Assembly: GCA_028826165.1 (NCBI GenBank)
Contig: JAPDFW010000142.1
Span: 55,125-119,124 of the forward strand
Direction: 5' to 3'
DNA length: 64,000 nt
Source of the DNA: Anaeramoeba ignava
Lineage: Eukaryota; Metamonada; Anaeramoebidae
Shown: positions 35,401 to 44,164 of the stretch, piece after piece
How positions within the stretch are numbered: the first letter of the stretch is position 1
Layout of the letters: every line of letters begins with the position of its first letter
Program-made: the position numbers and the translations under genes
The notes under the pieces: generated by a model
Told to the model about the DNA's origin: nothing
What the model saw: the letters and a program-made list of their open reading frames with translations, nothing else
Databases searched by the model: none

Positions 35401-35803
35401 AAATTTAATTATAAATTTAATTATAAATTTAATTATAAATTTAATTATAAATTTAATTATAAATTTATAATAAAATTAATTATAAATTTAATTATAAATT
35501 TAATTATAAATTTAATTATAAATTTGATTATAAATTTCTTGTTAAATTTCTTGTTAAATTCGTTATAAATTTCTTGTTAAAAATTCGTTATAAATTTTAA
35601 TTTTCTCAAACTTTAAAATCTTTATCAAAATTATGAATCTTTTCTAAATATCCAGCTTGTTTAAGTTGATAATTAACCCAACGTTTTAAAAGTTTATCTG
35701 ATTCAAGATCTTTAATTTTTTCATTAGGAAATTTTTTTAAAATATCTGTTGAAGAATTAAAAACAACTCTTAATAAAATTCTACGCACTTCTGAAAATGA
35801 CAT
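29440..35803 (-). CDS. CH-RasGAP-PH protein, nine exons
   Basis: Exons (minus): 35803-35612, 33875-33711, 33636-33496, 33411-32524, 32448-32112, 32030-31894, 31819-31063, 30973-30807 and 30306-29440, about 1,216 residues, frame kept throughout. A calponin-homology domain (about 25-140) spans exons 1-3 (DKLLKRWVNYQLKQAGY, DFKNCQILCKIAKELTP, GNSIEIQKFLAYLFVW). Next comes a disordered stretch with an Asn run and tandem Asp-Asn-Leu. The RasGAP domain (about 660-930) has arginine-finger motif GSLFRSNNISTKL and FLRFICPAMVSPKTF. A C-terminal PH domain (about 1110-1205) begins TVQEGWVLFSSE. Together this would switch off Ras at actin-rich membranes. Intron 1 is 1.7 kb of AT minisatellite and intron 8 is 500 nt with a duplicated acceptor; the other introns are 74-89 nt. 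Donor choice at exon 4 is the least certain. Confidence 0.88.
30307..30806. repeat. Minisatellite intron with a duplicated acceptor copy
   Basis: 500-nt intron of the CH-RasGAP gene. It is filled by AATATTGAAATT-type units. The 40-bp segment spanning the true exon start (GATGATTCTTCA) and acceptor recurs at about 30715-30755 on the far side, so one unit of about 420 bp was duplicated in tandem. Confidence 0.8.
33890..35600. repeat. 12-bp AT minisatellite in CH-RasGAP intron 1
   Basis: About 1.7 kb of TAAATTTAATTA-type units with blocks of AAATTTCTTTTT in between. The CH domain is split by this intron. The long open frames across it are repeat artefacts with no coding value. Confidence 0.9.
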
Positions 35804-35980
35804 TTTAATTAAAATTAAAGAAAAAAGAAAAATGAAAAATGAAAAAGATTTTTTAATTAAATTTTTTTATTTAAAGAAATGATTAATTATTTGAAGAAAT
35901 TAATCAAATTTGTGTTTTTATTTTTTATCCGATTTCTTGTTTTTGTAAATTTTTTTTTAATTATTTAATTATTTAATTAT

Positions 35981-37468
35981 TTAATTATTTTCTTGGAATA
36001 GAATTCTTCTAATTTCAGGTAAAAGATTATCAAAAGCTAAAAGAAGTCGATTATCTAAAGTATTTGAACAAACAATTCTTCCATTTGCAGAATTTAATAC
36101 AATTCCACCAGAACTAATCAATAAAGATTAAATAAATATTTCTTTAATAAATAAATTTTGAATTTTTATTTTTATATAAAATTTTTACCATGAGGGATTT
36201 TTGGATCCTTTTTCTGGAGGTGGTGGTAAATAACTACTTTTTAAAAGTGTAACTTCACATTTTTTTGTTGTTAATTTTTGAAATTCTTCTGATGCCCATG
36301 GAATTGCTTCTTTAACAAGTTTTACATCACATTCTCTGCATTGAATTATTACTTTTGTTTCCATTAATTTAATTAATCCCTAATTTTTAATTTTCAATTT
36401 AATTTTATAAATGAATTTTAATTTTAATTTTAGTTTTAATTTTAATTTTAATTTTAATTTTGATTTTAATTTTTAATTTTAATTTTAATTTTGATTTTAA
36501 TTTTAATTTTAATTTTAATTTTAATTTTATAAATGAATTTTAATTTTGATTTTAATTTTATAAATGAATTTTTAATTTTAATTTGTTTAAATTTAAATTT
36601 TAATTTTAATTTTAATTTTAATTTTAATTTTAATTTTAATTTTGATTTTAATTTAAATTTAAATTTAAATTTAATTTTAATTTTAATTTTAATTTTCAAT
36701 TTAATTTTAATTTTAATTTTAATTTTAATTTTTGATTATAATTTTAATTTTAATTTTAATTTTGATTTTAATTTTAATTTTAATTTTGATTTTAATTTAA
36801 ATGAATTTTAATTTTAATTGGGATTTGTTCATTTTCCCATTAATTAAATAAATAATTAATTAATTAATTTATTAATTAATTAATTAATTAATTAAATAGT
36901 TTGTTTATTTGTTTTGGTTTTTTTCAAAAATAAATTATTTATAATTATAAAAAAAAGGATGAATCATTATAAAAAAAATATTTGAAATGAATAAAAAAAT
37001 GGTAAAAATTAAAAATAATATAAAAATTTACTTGTAAAATTAATTTTTTTAAAAGATTTAAATATTTTTCATCAGATTCTGTAAGTTTAATAATTTTTTT
37101 ATGAGCTTCCAATAAAATTTGTTGAACATATTTATACTTAGATTCTAAAATCTTAATTCTTGATAAATTAATTACACTTGATTGAGTTCTATTTAAAAAA
37201 AAATTTTTCAAATTAAAAAAATTTTATTCTATTTTGTTTGTTTTTGTTTTTTTGCTTTTTATTTTTACATCTTTTTTTGCATTTCAACTTGTTTTTTTCT
37301 TCTTTGAAATTCTTCTTGAACTTTTTGTGATTCTTCATCAATAGATTTTTTTTTTTCAATTTCAAATTGTTCATTTGCTAAAATTCTAATTTCTTCCATT
37401 CTTTCTCTTGCTTCAAAAATTATTGAAGCAGTCATTTTTTCAATATCTTCTTGACTATTTGAACTCAT
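35981..37468 (-). CDS. VMA4: V-ATPase subunit E
   Basis: Four exons (minus): 37468-37269, 37188-37032, 36379-36189 and 36113-35981, about 226 residues, the normal length for this subunit. The N-terminal helix matches family members (IIFEARERMEEIRILANEQF, IEKKKS). Exon joins restore family stretches: KKITQSSVINLSRIK, LILQGLIKLMETKVIIQCRE and PSCSGGIVLNSANGRIVCSN. The C-terminus is LPEIRRILFQENN. Subunit E forms the peripheral stalks with subunit G that hold V1 against V0 in the proton pump of acidic compartments. Introns are 80, 652 and 75 nt; the 652-nt intron holds AT repeat. It lies 177 bp upstream of the CH-RasGAP start, on the same strand. Confidence 0.94.
36385..36830. repeat. AATTTT minisatellite in VMA4 intron 2
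   Basis: Hexamer-based repeat (AATTTT with occasional GATTTT) over about 440 bp inside the 652-nt intron. No coding content. Confidence 0.85.
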
Positions 37469-37999
37469 TTTAAATTTTAAAATTAAAAAAAAAATGAAAA
37501 TTAAAAAATGAAAATTAAAAATGAAAAAAATATTTTACTTGATTTTTATTCAAATTTAATTCATAATTTTTCATTCATTCCAATTCTCTAATTTTATAAA
37601 GAATTTTTATCATCTCGATTTAAGAAGAATATCGGAAAAAAAAAGAAGATACTAAATTTTTAGAAATTCAAACAATAGAAGAAAAAAAAAAGATTATAAT
37701 TTATTTTCCAAATGAATAAAAAATATTTTCTTCTTTTTTCTTCTTTAAAAGTATTCAATAATAAATTCCTAAAGATTAAATGAAAGAGATTGAAAATTAA
37801 TTTCTGTAATTAAATATTTAACAAAAAATAAGAAGGTAAAGAAAGCAGTTTAATGATAAAGTTTTTAAAAAATAGTTTTTTTTTTCTAAAAACTTTGGAT
37901 TTTCTTTAAAAGATGTAAATTAAGATGTTTCTTTTTTTTTTCTTTTTTTTTTTTTCTTTAATTGATTAAAAGCTTCTAAAAAATTAGAGGAAAGTAAAA
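37469..37999. other. Gene-free stretch between VMA4 and the RRM gene
   Basis: 531 bp of A/T-rich DNA with no open frame, RNA gene or repeat that I can support. It must contain the promoter of VMA4 (right side of that gene on the minus strand) and the 3' end of the RRM gene. Confidence 0.5.
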
Positions 38000-39586
38000 T
38001 TATTTTTTTGAATGTAAAGAATTAGAATTAGAATTAGAATCTTTAATTGAATGGTCATGTCTTGATTTTTCTAAACGTTTTAAATCATGAGTGTGAACAT
38101 TATCATTTTCAGTACTTTTTCTTTTATCGGTTTCTTTAACCGATTTAATTTCAGTTTTAAAGTCTTCAACTTGTTTTTTAAGAATAATATTTTGATTTTT
38201 AAGTTGATCAATTTCTTTCGAGAATTGAGTAATAGTATGAATTAAATTGAGTTGATTTTTTTCTTTTTCTTCTTGTTCTTTTAATTCTTTTAATTTTTGT
38301 TCTTTTAACTCTTTTAATTTTTGTTCTTTTTCGTTTAATTCGTTTAATTCCTTGAGTTTTTGTTCTTTTAGTTGTTGTTCTTTTAGTTCTTTTTCTTTTA
38401 ATTGCTGTTCTTTTAATTGTTGTTCTTTTAATTGCTGTTCTTTTAATTGCTGTTCTTTTAATTCTCTTGATTCATTTGATTCTGTTGATTGTGTTGATTT
38501 ATCCTTTCTTCTTTTCACTTCATTTTCCATTTGATCATCTGAAAAAGAGCTTGAATCATTTTTTCTTAAATCATGTTTTCTTGAATCATGTCTTCTTGAA
38601 TCATGATCACGAGAGCTCCCTTTGTGATTATGATGATGATCACGATGATGACTATGATGATGATGATTATGATGGTTATGATGATGATGGCTATGATGAT
38701 GGTGCTTGCGAGACTGAGAATTCTCTTTATCACTTAAAGAATTATCACTTGATTCATTTGATAAGTCATGTTTAAAATGTCGATATTTTTCAGATGAAAA
38801 AAAACGGTCTTGATTTTTTGAATATTCAACTCTCAAATATTTATTCCTCCACAAATAATCATTGCGATCACGGATTGGATCGCATCCTTTGGTAATATTG
38901 ATTGAAACAAATGCATAGCTATTTTTCATGTTGATATCTCTAACATAGCCAAATGGTGCAAACAAATTAAGAATATCGCTTCTTCTTGTGTCTCTGGGAA
39001 AATTTGTCACAAAAAATTCTGTTGGAATTTTTTCATTATTAAAAATTTCTCGATTTTTTCTGTCCTTTTCATCTCGAGAAAGTCTGTAATAATCTCGATC
39101 AAATCTGTAGTTTCTTTCTTCATCCGATCGATCTTTATCATGAATACTTCTTTTTGAGTATTTGATTTCATAACTATTTTCATCGGATGATTCTTTATCA
39201 GAAGAATATTTATTTCCATTTCTTGATTCCATTGATTCATCTGAATCAGATTCATGTTTATGATATTGATATTTGTGATTAAATTTTTCTTGATTAAAAT
39301 TTTCTTCATGAAAATTTCTTTCATTAAAATTTTCTTGATTAAAATTTTCTTGATTAAAATTTCTTTGATTAAAATTTTCTTGATTATTCCTTTCATTTTC
39401 ATAATAAATTGGGATTTTTGAACGAGGTATTTGATTTTTTATATTTTCTTCAATCCCATATAAATTTTGTTCTGAATTTTCTTTTGTATTTATTTCTGGT
39501 TTTTCGTTTTGTGTTTCTATTGTAGGTTGATTTTCAAATGGAGTATTTGTGAAAAATCTTTTTTGTTTTGTAATTGAATGATTCAT
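38000..39586 (-). CDS. RRM protein with His-rich and coiled-coil tracts
   Basis: 528 residues, one exon, from ATG at 39586. An N-terminal repeat of NFNQE/NFNER units (about 70-105) and a charged Asp/Ser/Glu stretch come first. One RNA-recognition motif follows (about 190-262): RNP2-like FFVTNFPRD, RNP1-like YAFVSI, and LRVEYSK at the end. Then a His-rich tract (about 290-325), a Ser/Arg/Asp stretch and a coiled coil of tandem LKEQQ units (about 375-425). SR-type splicing factors have this order of RRM and charged tail, so a role in mRNA processing is likely; the substrate is unknown. The repeats are in-frame microsatellites (TTTAATTGTTGTTC type). Confidence 0.85.
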   Translation of the reverse strand: MNHSITKQKRFFTNTPFENQPTIETQNEKPEINTKENSEQNLYGIEENIKNQIPRSKIPIYYENERNNQENFNQRNFNQENFNQENFNERNFHEENFNQEKFNHKYQYHKHESDSDESMESRNGNKYSSDKESSDENSYEIKYSKRSIHDKDRSDEERNYRFDRDYYRLSRDEKDRKNREIFNNEKIPTEFFVTNFPRDTRRSDILNLFAPFGYVRDINMKNSYAFVSINITKGCDPIRDRNDYLWRNKYLRVEYSKNQDRFFSSEKYRHFKHDLSNESSDNSLSDKENSQSRKHHHHSHHHHNHHNHHHHSHHRDHHHNHKGSSRDHDSRRHDSRKHDLRKNDSSSFSDDQMENEVKRRKDKSTQSTESNESRELKEQQLKEQQLKEQQLKEQQLKEKELKEQQLKEQKLKELNELNEKEQKLKELKEQKLKELKEQEEKEKNQLNLIHTITQFSKEIDQLKNQNIILKKQVEDFKTEIKSVKETDKRKSTENDNVHTHDLKRLEKSRHDHSIKDSNSNSNSLHSKK

Positions 39587-39736
39587 TTAAAAAAAGAAAA
39601 ATGAAAAATGAAAAAATGAAAAAAAAAATAAAAAAAAAAATTTTTTCTTCTTTTAAAAAAATAAAAAAGGAGAAAAATTTTCTTTTCCAATTTTTTACTT
39701 TCTTAATTTAAGGAAAATTTCAATCCAAAATTACAA

Positions 39737-41590
39737 ACATTTATAAATATCAATTTAAATATCAATATCAATATCAATATCAATATCAATATCAATATCA
39801 ATATCAATATCAATATCAATATAAATATCAATATAAATATAAATATAAATATAAATATAAATATAAATATAAATATCAATATAAATATCAATATCAATAT
39901 AAATATAAATATAAATATAAATATAAATATAAATATCAATATCAATATCAATATCAATATAAATATCAATATCAATATAAATATCAATATTCAATATCAA
40001 TATAAATATAAATATCAATATCAATATCAATATAAATATCAATATCAATATCAATATCAATATCAATATAAAATATAAATATAAATATCAATATAAATAT
40101 AAATATAAATATCAATATCAATATCAATATCAATATCAATATCAATATCAATATCAATATCAATATCAATATCAATATCAATATCAATATCAATATCAAT
40201 ATCAATATAAATATAAATATCAATATAAATATCAATATCAATATCAATATAAATATCAATATCAATATAAATATAAATATCAATATCAATATCAATATTA
40301 ATATCAATATCAATATAAATATAAATATAAATATAAATATAAATATAAATATAAATATAAATATAAATATAAATATCAATATAAATATAAATATCAATAT
40401 AAATATCAATATCAATATAAATATCAATATCAATATCAAATATCAATATCAATATCAATATAAATATCAATATAAATATAAATATAAATATCAATATCAA
40501 TATAAATATAAATATCAATATAAATATCAATATCAATATCAATATAAATATCAATATCAATATAAATATTAATATCAATATAAATATAAATATCAATATA
40601 AATATCAATATCAATATCAATATAAATATCAATATAAATATAAATATCAATATAAATATTAATATCAATATCAATATAAATATAAATATCAATATAAATA
40701 TAAATATCAATATAAATATCAATATAATTATAAATATAAATATAAATATAAAATATAAATATAAATATCAATATAAATATAAATATAAATATAAAATATA
40801 AATATCAATATAAATATCAATATCAATATAAATATCAATATAAATATAAATATAAATATAAATATAAATATAAATATAAATATAAATATAAATATAAATA
40901 TAAATAATATCAATATCAATATCAATATAAATATCAATATAAATATAAATATCAATATAAATATAAATATAAATATAAATATAAATATAAATATAAATAT
41001 CAATATAAATATCAATATCAATATAAATATAAATATAAATATAAATATAAATATAAATATAAATATAAATATAAATATAAATATAAATATAAATCTAAAT
41101 ATAAATATAAATATAAATATAAATATAAATATAAATATAAATATAAATATAAATATAAATATAAATATAAAATAAATATAAATATAAATATAAATATAAA
41201 TATAAATATAAATATAAATATTAATATCAATATCAATATAAATATCAATATAAATATAAATATAAATATAAATATAAATATCAATATCAATATCAATATC
41301 AATATCAATATCAATATAAATATAAATATCAATATAAATATAAATATCAATATAAATATAAATATAAATATAAATATAAATATAAATATCAATATAAATA
41401 TAAATATAAATATAAATATAAATATAAATATAAATATAAATATAAATATAAATATAAATATAAATATCAATATCAATATCAATATCAATATCAATATAAA
41501 TATAAATATCAATATAAATATCAATATCAATATCAATATAAATATAAATATTAATATAAATATCAATATTAAAATAAATATCAATATAAA
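39737..41590. repeat. 1.85-kb hexanucleotide array of AATATC/AATATA
   Basis: A nearly perfect 6-bp array of two monomers, AATATC and AATATA (on the plus strand), with rare frame slips (for example at 40070, 40435, 40752, 40907 and 41170). The period of 6 removes stops in several frames, which makes long but meaningless open frames. The two monomers are interspersed in runs. Confidence 0.95.
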
Positions 41591-41666
41591 AATATTTTTT
41601 CATTTTTCATTTTTTCATTTTTAATTTCATTTTTAATTTCATTTTTAATTTTAATTACTTTTTAAA

Positions 41667-42107
41667 ATGAAACAAAACCTTAAATTATTGGTTTTGTTTA
41701 CTCTTTTCCTTTCTTTCATAATTTCAGTTCAAAATAAAACAGAAAAATCAGAAAAACCTTATGTTTTTATTCAATATATTTCAGGTAAAAAAAATAATTT
41801 TAGATTTTTAAAATTTCATTTGATTCAATCATTAATTTGATTTGATTAAGATGAATTCCTAATGAATATTTATTCAATCATGATTTTGTTTTTGATTTTA
41901 AAAGGATGACATCAAAATAGAATTGCAAATTCAATTAAGGATTTTTTCATTTCAGAAGGATATTCAGTTATTCTTGACCCCTTTTATTTAGAATCTCAAG
42001 CAACTTTTGATGTGTATTTTGAGAATGGAAAATTTTTATGGGCTTATTCTCAAGAAAAGTCTTTACCAACTTTAGAAAAAATTCAAGAAAGATTTCAAAA
42101 TCTTTAA
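41667..42107 (+). CDS. Candidate selenoprotein, small secreted Rdx/SelT-like protein
   Basis: Exon 1 41667-41784, intron 41785-41904 (120 nt), exon 2 41905-42107, about 106 residues. A signal peptide (MKQNLKLLVLFTLFLSFIIS) leads to a beta strand (PYVFIQYISG), a TGA codon at 41907-41909, an amphipathic helix (HQNRIANSIKDFFIS), then GYSVILDPF, TFDVYFENGKFLWAYS and a final helix (LPTLEKIQERF). This order, strand-loop-helix then paired strands and a helix, matches the Rdx (SelW/SelT) thioredoxin-like fold, in which selenocysteine sits right after strand 1. TGA at that place, plus a SECIS-like hairpin 40 nt past the stop, suggests Sec at residue 41. A Cys three residues before is missing (Ile). 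Alternative: skip to a later acceptor at 41955, which avoids TGA but deletes the helix. Confidence 0.72.
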
Positions 42108-42139
42108 AAAATTTTTTTTTTTCTTTTTTTATTTTTTTT

Positions 42140-42210
42140 CTTGATAAATGAAAATAATCACTTAAATTCCTTTTTTTTTGGAATTGTGATTATTTGAGAA
42201 TTAAGGAAAA
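42140..42210 (+). promoter_or_regulatory. SECIS-like element in the 3' UTR
   Basis: Starts with ATGA (42148-42151). A perfect 10-bp helix follows: AAATAATCAC (42152-42161) pairs with GTGATTATTT (42186-42195), then GA (42196-42197). Above it is a TTAA bulge, so 12 nt separate ATGA and AA, and then a 5-6-bp stem (AATTCC with GGAATT) closed by a T9 loop. This fits a type II SECIS: quartet ATGA/GA, helix II, AA, extra ministem. Flanking T and A runs could form helix I. It starts 41 nt after the stop codon of the candidate selenoprotein. Pairing was checked by eye; AT bias makes short chance stems likely, but not this combination. Confidence 0.7.
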
Positions 42211-42229
42211 AAATAAAAAAGAGAAAAAC

Positions 42230-42330
42230 TTCATTTTTTGATTTTGATTTTGATTTTGATTTTGATTTTGATTTTGATTTTGATTTTAATTTTGTTTTTG
42301 ATTTTGATTTTGATTTTGAATTTGATTTTG
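42230..42330. repeat. GATTTT hexamer run upstream of Rab-BTB gene 1
   Basis: A run of TTTTGA/GATTTT units, about 100 bp, between the SECIS-like element and the Rab-BTB start. No coding meaning. Confidence 0.75.
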
Positions 42331-42397
42331 AATTTTTTTTCATTTTTTTTTCATTTTTTTTTTTGGAATTTAAAAAAATTGTTTTTTTTTTGTTTTT

Positions 42398-44119
42398 ATG
42401 GAATTAATTCTTGATTCAGATAATGGAAAAGAAGAGAAAAATCCTTCTAAAATTTTTATTTGTTTAATTGGATCAGAAAATATTGGAAAAACTAAAATTT
42501 TTCATAGATATTTTGATAAAAAATACACAAAATCATATATTCAAACAATTGTTCTTGATTTAGATTCAGATTTAATATATATTAAAGGGTTACAAATTAG
42601 AATATTTGTTTGGGATTTTTCAGGAAGAGGTTTAATTTGAATTTTGAATTTGATTTTGATTTTAATATTGATTTTAATTTTGATTTAGATTTTAATTTTA
42701 ATTTTAATTTTAATTTTAATTTTGAATTTTAATATTGATTTTAATATTGATTTTGATTTTAATTTTGATTTTAATTTTAATTTTAATTTTAATTTTAATT
42801 TTAATTTTAATTTTAATATTAATTTTAATTTTAATTTTGATTTTAATTTTAATTTTGATTTAGATTTTAATTTTAATTTTAATATTGATTTAAATATTGA
42901 TTTTAATTTTAATTTTAATTTTGAATTTTGAATTTTAATATTGATTTTGATTTTGAATTTAAATTTTTTAGAGACTTATTGGGAAATTGCACAAAGTAAT
43001 TGAATTGAATTTAATTTAATTTAATTTAAATGTTTAAAATATTATATAAATATTTTGTAAATAAAAGTGTATCTTGAAGGAAAACATGGTTTCTTACTTT
43101 GTTATGATATTACAAATAGAACTTCATTTGAAAAGATCCAAACTTATTATGAAAGAATTGAAAAAGGAATTTCTCATACAACTATCAAATATTTAATTGG
43201 AACAAAATGTGATTTAGAAAATGAAAGAAAAGTTTCAAAAGAAGAAGCTCAAAATCTTGCAAATCAATTAGGAATTAAATTTTATGAAGTTTCTGCAAAA
43301 AACAAAATCAATATAAATGAATGTTTTAATGATTTGGCAAATGATATTTTGGATATTTGGGATTTTTTTGATTTTCCTGTTGGTTTCATTTCATTTGAAA
43401 AAATTTATTTAGTTGATTCAATTACTGAAGATATGAAGAAATTTTTTGAAAGAAAAGAATTTTGTGATTTTGAAATTGAATGCAAAGATGAAAAAAATAA
43501 TCAAATAACCAAAATCCCAATTCATAAATTTTTTGTTCAACATCGTTTGAAAATGGATTCAAATCAATTTAATAATAAATTTCTTAAATTTGTTACTGAA
43601 AATTCAAAAAAAGATGTAGAAATTTTATTAGAATCAATTTATACAGGAAAAACAGAAAATATTCCAAATTATTTAATTTTCAAAGAATTTAAATTAAAAT
43701 TTACAGAATATCTTGGAACAAATTATAAATTTGGAAGAAAAGAATTAATAAATGATTTAAAGAAATTAATGAATGAAGAAACAAGTAAAGATTTTGAAAT
43801 TATTTTGGGAAATGAAACAATCAAAGTTCACAAATTAATATTAATAATAAGAAGTGAATTATATCGAGGAATGTTTTTATTTGTAACAGAAGATAAATCT
43901 AATTCTGTTCATGATTATAGTAACAAAAAACCAGAAACTATCAAAACATTAATTAATTTTCTTTATACAGATGAAATTCCAGAAAATTTAAACAAAAAAA
44001 TATATCAAGAATTAATTGAATGTGTTGATTATTTCCAATTAAATCCAAAAATTACAGATAATTTAAACAAAAGAATTGAAAAGAATAAGAAAAAAAAGAA
44101 GAAATGCAAAATATTTTGA
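42398..44119 (+). CDS. Rab/Ras-like GTPase fused to double BTB, CaaX end (copy 1)
   Basis: Three exons: 42398-42629, 42972-42995 (a 24-nt micro-exon) and 43068-44119, 435 residues. The G domain has P-loop GSENIGKT, WDFSGRE (G3), TKCDLENE (G4) and SAK (G5). The catalytic Gln of WDTAGQE is Arg. A first BTB (about 200-285, KEFCDFEIECKDEKNN, IPIHKFFVQH) and a second (about 310-415, SKDFEIILGNETIKVHKL, RSELYRGMF) follow. The protein ends KKKCKIF, a CaaX-like prenylation signal, so it is probably membrane-bound. The switch residues are poorly conserved in this copy (IQTIVLDL in place of a normal switch I). The BTB part may recruit partners such as a cullin; that is inference. Copy 2 follows 45 bp downstream. 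Confidence 0.93.
42640..42960. repeat. AATTTT minisatellite in Rab-BTB copy 1 intron 1
   Basis: The 342-nt intron (42630-42971) consists of AATTTT, GATTTT and AATATT units. The matching intron of copy 2 is 83 nt, without it, so the repeat grew after the duplication. Confidence 0.85.
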
Positions 44120-44164
44120 TTTATTTTATTTTATTTTTTTCATTTTTTTTTCTGAAATATTATC

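Noticed and set aside
34057-35568. Open frames of repeating Asn-Tyr-Lys-Phe or Ile-Ile-Asn-Leu
   Set aside because: They lie inside intron 1 of the CH-RasGAP gene and come from a 12-bp repeat. The flanking exons splice across them in frame.
37469-37999. Possible tRNA or other RNA gene
   Set aside because: No cloverleaf stems, A/B boxes or G/C-rich segment could be found here or elsewhere in the window.
39703-41603. Several long open frames of Ile/Tyr/Asp/Leu/Phe on the minus strand
   Set aside because: They are only the 6-bp array read in frames without stops; composition is pure repeat and frames overlap each other.
41941-41956. Later acceptor (TTTCAG before AAGGATATT) that avoids the TGA in the candidate selenoprotein
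   Set aside because: It keeps frame but removes the helix needed by the Rdx-like fold and leaves the SECIS-like hairpin unexplained. It remains the main alternative.
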